Shown here in pieces: positions 59,226 through 64,000 of a stretch of DNA of 64,000 bases. Position 1 is the stretch's first letter. The number at the start of each line of letters is the position of its first letter. A program made the position numbers and the translations under genes. The DNA comes from Episyrphus balteatus (Eukaryota > Arthropoda > Insecta > Diptera > Syrphidae), in the NCBI RefSeq assembly GCF_945859705.1, contig NC_079137.1, positions 62,094,552-62,158,551 on the forward strand, read 5' to 3'. The notes beneath the pieces were generated by a model that searched no databases, was not told the origin of the DNA, and saw only the letters and a list, made by a program, of their open reading frames with translations.

Positions 59226-59790
59226 TACACCGTGTAATGGTTTAAAAAATATTTTTTTTATGTCAAAAATTAATTTTTAATTAAAACCGTTATAAAAAAA
59301 GTCCCGTCCATTTTATTTTTTTATTAAAAAACAAGAAGGTATATTTAAAATTAAATTTTTGAAAAGATTTTGAATAGAAAAAAATCGTTTAAATTCAATT
59401 AGTCTTTGGGATACTGAAAAGATATTTAAGAAAAAAGATGTTCTATGGAAGGTATTAGTTAACAATTCCACGGGAACACAATAAAAACATAAAAAGTGGC
59501 GTATACAACGAATAAGACCCATATAATACTATACGTATTTCAATATACGCTGAATCCAAATTGGCCACAAAAAATGCTAAATTGTTATTTTATTTAGTGC
59601 CTTTTTGCACTTTCTCAAAACAAACAGACCTTTACTTTTTTGTGTGCAGCTAATTTTATTAAAATAGTAGAAGCAGTTTTGATAACTTTTCGAGATATGG
59701 TGTATAGTAGGTACCTTAATTTTAGATTCTTTAAAATAAATTCCAAAACCCTTCCAAAAAAAGCTGACAGATAGACGAACGGACATTCGA
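59226..59790 (-). mobile_element. HINE remnants
   Basis: GTAATGGTTTAAAAAATATT (59236), ATTAAAACCGTTAT (59280), GATGTTCTATGGAAGGTATT (59438), GGTACCTTAATTTTAGATTC (59710) and CTGACAGATAGACGAACGG (59764) are diverged HINE words in the expected order for a reversed copy. Possibly the continuation of copy F. The 5' terminus was not found. Confidence 0.45.
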
Positions 59791-61941
59791 GTTTTGAAAA
59801 CGGGTTTTGCAAAAAAAAAAAAACAACGAAAACGATTTTTATTTTAACAAAACTGTACTTTTACTAAAGAATTCAAGTGACAAGACTTTTCCTGTATGTT
59901 TTTGTAATTTATGTCTAGTTTATTTTAGTAAAATATTTGATTGTCTTCAGTTTCGGTCGAATACATCTTCAATATTTTTAACTAATGTAAACACTGTATC
60001 CATTCAAATTCGGTATGCATGAATATTCTTCAAGATGAATGTTTATTTATCATCTAATTGTCAGTTTGTATTAAACATTCCAAATGTGTTTCAAAATAAG
60101 AGGTGTTAGGTGTGTTACTATGTACATATTTTAGTAAGGAATTTGCCCCGTCACGTTAGTTATTCAATCCGACTTACATGCATGAACACTCCATTTTGCA
60201 GCCTCTTGGGCATTTCAGTATTAAGTTGACGGAACATGCAAATAGATTTATGCCAGATTATGTAAATGGTGTAATTTGTGTTTGAGAATTTGAAACTTAC
60301 CTGCAAACCTACGCAAATATTATCCGAAAATGACACCTAGGTATGTTGTACATACCCAAAAAATTTAAAGTAAAATTTAAACTTTTACCACAAACCCCAC
60401 ATCATTTCCTGGAAATCTCAGAACATTCTTACATCCTTTATTTGAAGATAATTAATATGAAATTTCGTGAAACATATTGTTATTCTAAGCTACAAGTTCT
60501 AACCACACACTCTAACCATTAATACTTTTTACCCACTGCTCGTAAAAATTTGTAACTTAAATTTTCCTCCCTGATTTCTAACACAAATATACTCACTTTT
60601 AATTGAATGAATAGAATTACAAAACACATACTCTATTTGGTTAAATGTTATATTATTTTTGTGACGACCAAACGCTAACTCTAACTTGTGGTAGCGTCAT
60701 GCTGCTCTGCAACGTTTGTTGGCAGTTCCACAATACCGCGAAAGATTAATGAGATAAAATTTGCGGATGAAATAACCCTTCCCTTCAAAAAATCCCAGCA
60801 ATCTGCCATCAAAAAAAAAAAAACTAAACGTTAACAAAGATTCCTTGCGTCCTTAAAGGAACCATCCGTAGTATAACGTTCAAATAGATGATGAAATGAA
60901 AAATGGCAAAAAATCTGCATATCATTGCGATGTTCACTATTACTCGTCGTTCAGAGGTAATGGAGCCTTTTCCTGTGTGCGCTGGGTTACACCCATCCTT
61001 TCTAGCTGCTGTTTTGTACAGCCCCGCCATTATGCAATGATGGTAGCAATTTTAATATTTTAAACTTTTTGCAAATACAATATAAAAAAAAATGATTTTC
61101 TATAAAATACACAACATAATAGCTTGTCGCGAAATAAACGATTCGTGCTGTTGGTGATGGGTGATAATAATGATGACTTGTCGAGTCGTCGTTTTCGTAG
61201 CAAGGGTTGCTAACAAGAACAAGGATATTTTTATTTTTTTTTTGTTCATTCTGCTTAATCAATCATTTTATCAAATGCGTTTTAATGAAATGCCAACGTT
61301 AGATTGTTGATAACACTCAACGGAATTTTAAATTGGAGAGACTATTACTACTACCTACGACGAGTATTATGATTTTGTTTTAGGGGCATGTTTTGCAATA
61401 AATTTATTACCAGGTTTTGCAAGTTGTAGTTTCGTCTGACTGAATGACAGACAATTAATGATGGGAAACTTCATTTTTAAATCGTTTGCAAAAATCATTG
61501 CTATATTTGCTAAGAAAAATATTCAAAAAAATTAAAAAGAAATAAATGATGGAATTTTTAAGTTTTAAAAGGGCTTGTGTAAAGTTAAAACGATAGGATA
61601 GGAATCCTTTAAGGATATCATTGTTAAAATAGTCTGTTTTATAGATATAAAATTTTTGAGGAAATTTGGTTATATTTTGGAGAGAAACCAAGAATAAAGA
61701 GACTTCATGAAATAATTTGGAGTGAAAGTGTGTGCTTTTTTTTCAAAGAGGAATTAAAATCTGTAATAAGTCATAAAAAATAAAATGATTTGTCTAGTAC
61801 GTCTAAGAGCTATAGTAGTATAGGTATAAAAGTTCAATTTGTCATAGGAACCAAAAATAAAATGAACTTTTGTGTGACAGGGTGTTTTTTTTTTGCTGAG
61901 GAAAACTTAACTAATTCTTGCCAAAAATCAATTTAAATAAA
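59791..61941. other. Single-copy region, no gene
   Basis: Several frames of 60-86 codons with no domain. Sequence complexity is higher between 60.1 and 61.4 kb. No repeats recognised. Confidence 0.45.
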
Positions 61942-62926
61942 TTGCACGACTGGGGTCGCACGTACTTGCTCTTATGCTTAAAGTAACTATAATGTTAAAG
62001 CTTTTTATTCAAGAAATTTAAAATTTGATATTTCGAAGAAATTTCATAAGTAGTATAAAAAAATTAAATCTGTTTTTATAATTAATTAAACTCCGTTATA
62101 AATTATCTTAAAAAAAAAAAAAATATGCCATTTTATTTCTTGTATAAAAAGGTATTTTTAGAAAAAAATTTTCGAAAATTGTAGGAGCCGTTTTTTAAAA
62201 AAACAATTTTTTATATATAAAAATTTTTTAACATTTTTCAAAAAAAAAAGTTGGTATGCCATTTTGAAGAAATAATTAATTTACACATATAAACTAAATT
62301 TCAAAATTTTTCATTGATCCGTTTTCAAAAAATTGATTTTTCAAAAAAAAATTTTGAAATATTTTTTAAAAAACCAAAAATGCGTTTTTTGAAAATTTTC
62401 TAAAATTTTAATATTATCTTTACTTACACACTTTGTATAAAAATTTTCATTTAAATCGGGTTAATGTTGTTCGAGATATTCAGAAACGAAAAAAACCGTT
62501 CTATGACAGGTACCGTTAATAACGGTACAAAAATTTTTTTTTATATTTAAAAAGTTGGCTCTTATGTGTAGTACTACACACAAAAATTTTAATCAAAATC
62601 GTTAGAGCCGTTTTTGAATAAAATTAACTTTTCTATTTCCGTTATATGGCAGGTACCGTTAGTTTTGGTCATAAAAAAAAAATTTCAATTTCCCCTCTAG
62701 GGAATCACCAAAAACTGCTAACTACCAAGTTTGAAGAAAATCACTTCACTCGTTTAGGCTGCAGCTCCAGATAGAGACAGACACACAGACAGACAGACAG
62801 ACAGAATTGCCGGACCCACTTTTTTGGCATTCTCCATCATCGTAATGTCATGTAAAATTGTTATCTCGAGTTCGATTTTTTTTACGAATCCTAAACTTGC
62901 CCTATAGTACCTATATCGCAAGTAAA
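61942..62926 (-). mobile_element. Helentron-like element (HINE copy H, type 1)
   Basis: Complete reversed copy. The 3' end TGCACGACTGGGGTCGCACG is at 61943-61962 and the 5' end TACCTATATCGCAAGTA is near 62908-62924. It has GTACCGTTAATAACGGTAC at 62510-62528, GGTACCGTTAGTTTTGG (62652), GGCTGCAGCTCCAG (62758), a short ACAG array (62783-62805) and GCCGGACCCACTTTTTTGGC. It is the closest match to copy A. Confidence 0.87.
62783..62805. repeat. Short (ACAG)n microsatellite in HINE copy H
   Basis: About five units at the same internal position as the long arrays in copies A and D. Confidence 0.9.
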
Positions 62927-63309
62927 AATGATACCCGATATAAATCTAATAATAATAGATAATAAATTACGATAGGAATCAGAAATTAATGGAGGATATA
63001 CAATTGTTTTGGATAAAAAGGTGTTTTTTTGAGTACCTAATATTGAATTTTTTTCAAGCCTTTTATGTATTCTTTAATTAAAAACAAAAACTAACTTTCA
63101 CTGAAAGACTGATTTAATTTTTGGCTCCTTTTAGAAATAAAACTTCTATAAACAACGAATCAAAAGCTTTTAGGGACTCATTACAAAATTTACATCCTCT
63201 TAAACAAAAAAAAAACAAAAACAATTTCATCCAAAATTGTTTTATGAAGTCTCTTTTTTCTTCGTTTCTGCCCCTAATGTAACATTATTTATTATGTACA
63301 AAATATTTT

Positions 63310-63655
63310 TATTTGCTTTTTATAGGACAAGTATTGGTTTCGTGTCGATGGAGAAGTCCGAAAAAGTGGGTCTCGTATTTGAGTGCGTCCACCTGTGCGT
63401 CCATCTGCCTACACATTTCCACATCCGAATGGACGAATGGACGGATTTTCTTCAAATTTGGTACAGATGATTTTTCTAGGATTCTGAAAGTTGTTTATTT
63501 ATTATTTAAGAAAGTTTACCTCCCATACAAATTTTTCAGTTTATTGCTAACAACTACTCGAAAACAAAATTTCTTTAAAATTTATATAGAGGCAGGTCTT
63601 AAAATCTACAAGTAAACTTACATAAAAGATCAAGTACGTGCGACCCAGTCGGGCA
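63310..63655 (+). mobile_element. Helentron-like element (HINE copy J, type 2, short)
   Basis: GGACAAGTATTGGTTTCGTG, GTGCGTCCACCTGTGCGTCC, ACGGATTTTCTTCAAATTTG, CTCCCATACAAATTTTTCA and the 3' end GATCAAGTACGTGCGACC match copy I at 16139-16855. The body is much shorter, with one CTCCCATAC block rather than two. The 5' subterminal repeat is changed (ATTTGCTT for TACTTGCT). Confidence 0.75.
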
Positions 63656-64000
63656 TTTTATTTATTTTTTCAACAAAAAAACACCCTGTTAACCATAGTC
63701 TTTTAGTATAGAAAATTTTATTTCTTGGTTACAATTTTAAATGTTACATAATTGCTGGATTTCAAAAGGACATCAATATCATCAAATAGTTTTGCAAAAA
63801 ACCCATATTTTCCCTACCTACACCTAAAAAAGCACCCTTTTTCATGAAAAATAATGTCAAAACTTATATTATTCGTAGTTCCCATAAACTGCTTAGATTC
63901 TTGGTTTTTGCAGTAAAATTTTTTATCAATTTTCTTTCGGTGTCATTTTTTTCATAGTTTTTTTTTTTTGTTTGTTTATTTCTAAATTTCGTCCTTTCTT
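63656..64000. other. AT-rich DNA to window end, no gene
   Basis: Nothing recognised beyond T-runs and one CAAAAGGACATC word. Confidence 0.45.

Overview
This is a strongly AT-rich eukaryotic window with no protein-coding gene I can support. It looks like intergenic or intronic DNA of an insect, most likely a fly (Diptera). The main reason is a dispersed element family whose layout matches the DINE-1 / mini-me / non-autonomous Helentron elements known from flies: short subterminal inverted repeats, a hairpin at the 3' end and an internal (GTCT)n microsatellite. A 3' fragment of an I-type non-LTR retrotransposon is also present. Apart from that fragment, the open frames are either low-complexity repeats read through or short chance frames. 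No rRNA, CRISPR array, convincing tRNA or bacterial feature was seen.

Layout. 1-9.6 kb: mostly single-copy AT-rich DNA with one Helentron-like element (HINE; 2.1-3.1 kb, carrying a 406-bp GTCT array) and several palindromes. 9.6-11.9 kb: a 1.7-kb foldback element, two ~800-bp arms around a 90-bp spacer, inserted into a copy of another dispersed repeat. 12.5-21.3 kb: a Tc1-like MITE, a hAT-like element with an exact 8-bp target duplication, and two CAGGGTTG-ended palindromic elements that each contain a HINE. The second shows three-level nesting: CAGGGTTG element, then HINE, then hAT MITE. 22.8-24.0 kb: a (GCAAAA)n array grading into a GCAAAAT-like array. 26.2-30.4 kb: a third CAGGGTTG element and two more HINEs. 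35.5-39.0 kb: three inverted-repeat elements, the largest 1.58 kb. 39.8-40.9 kb: a degenerate 9-bp minisatellite (TTTTGTCGC). 42.3-47.1 kb: further dispersed-repeat copies. 49.2-50.0 kb: three tandem ~310-bp units. 52.2-53.6 kb: two degraded HINEs. 55.8-59.8 kb: a pile of HINE pieces broken by a non-LTR fragment, an inverted-repeat element and a 1.39-kb hAT element with an exact 8-bp target duplication. 61.9-63.7 kb: one HINE of each subfamily.

The stretches between these elements (roughly 3.7-9.6, 17-19.4, 24-26.2, 30.4-35.5, 47-49, 50-52, 53.6-55.8 and 59.8-61.9 kb) look single-copy. Two sequence signals stand out in or near them: a 28-bp motif around AAAGAGCTGAGCAG found four times, and an apparent excess of AAAAGGA(C/T). 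These are the best leads for something not explained by transposons. No integrated novel system was recognised.

All repeat boundaries were found by eye. Ends supported by target duplications should be exact; others may be off by tens of bases. No alignment, folding or database search was run.
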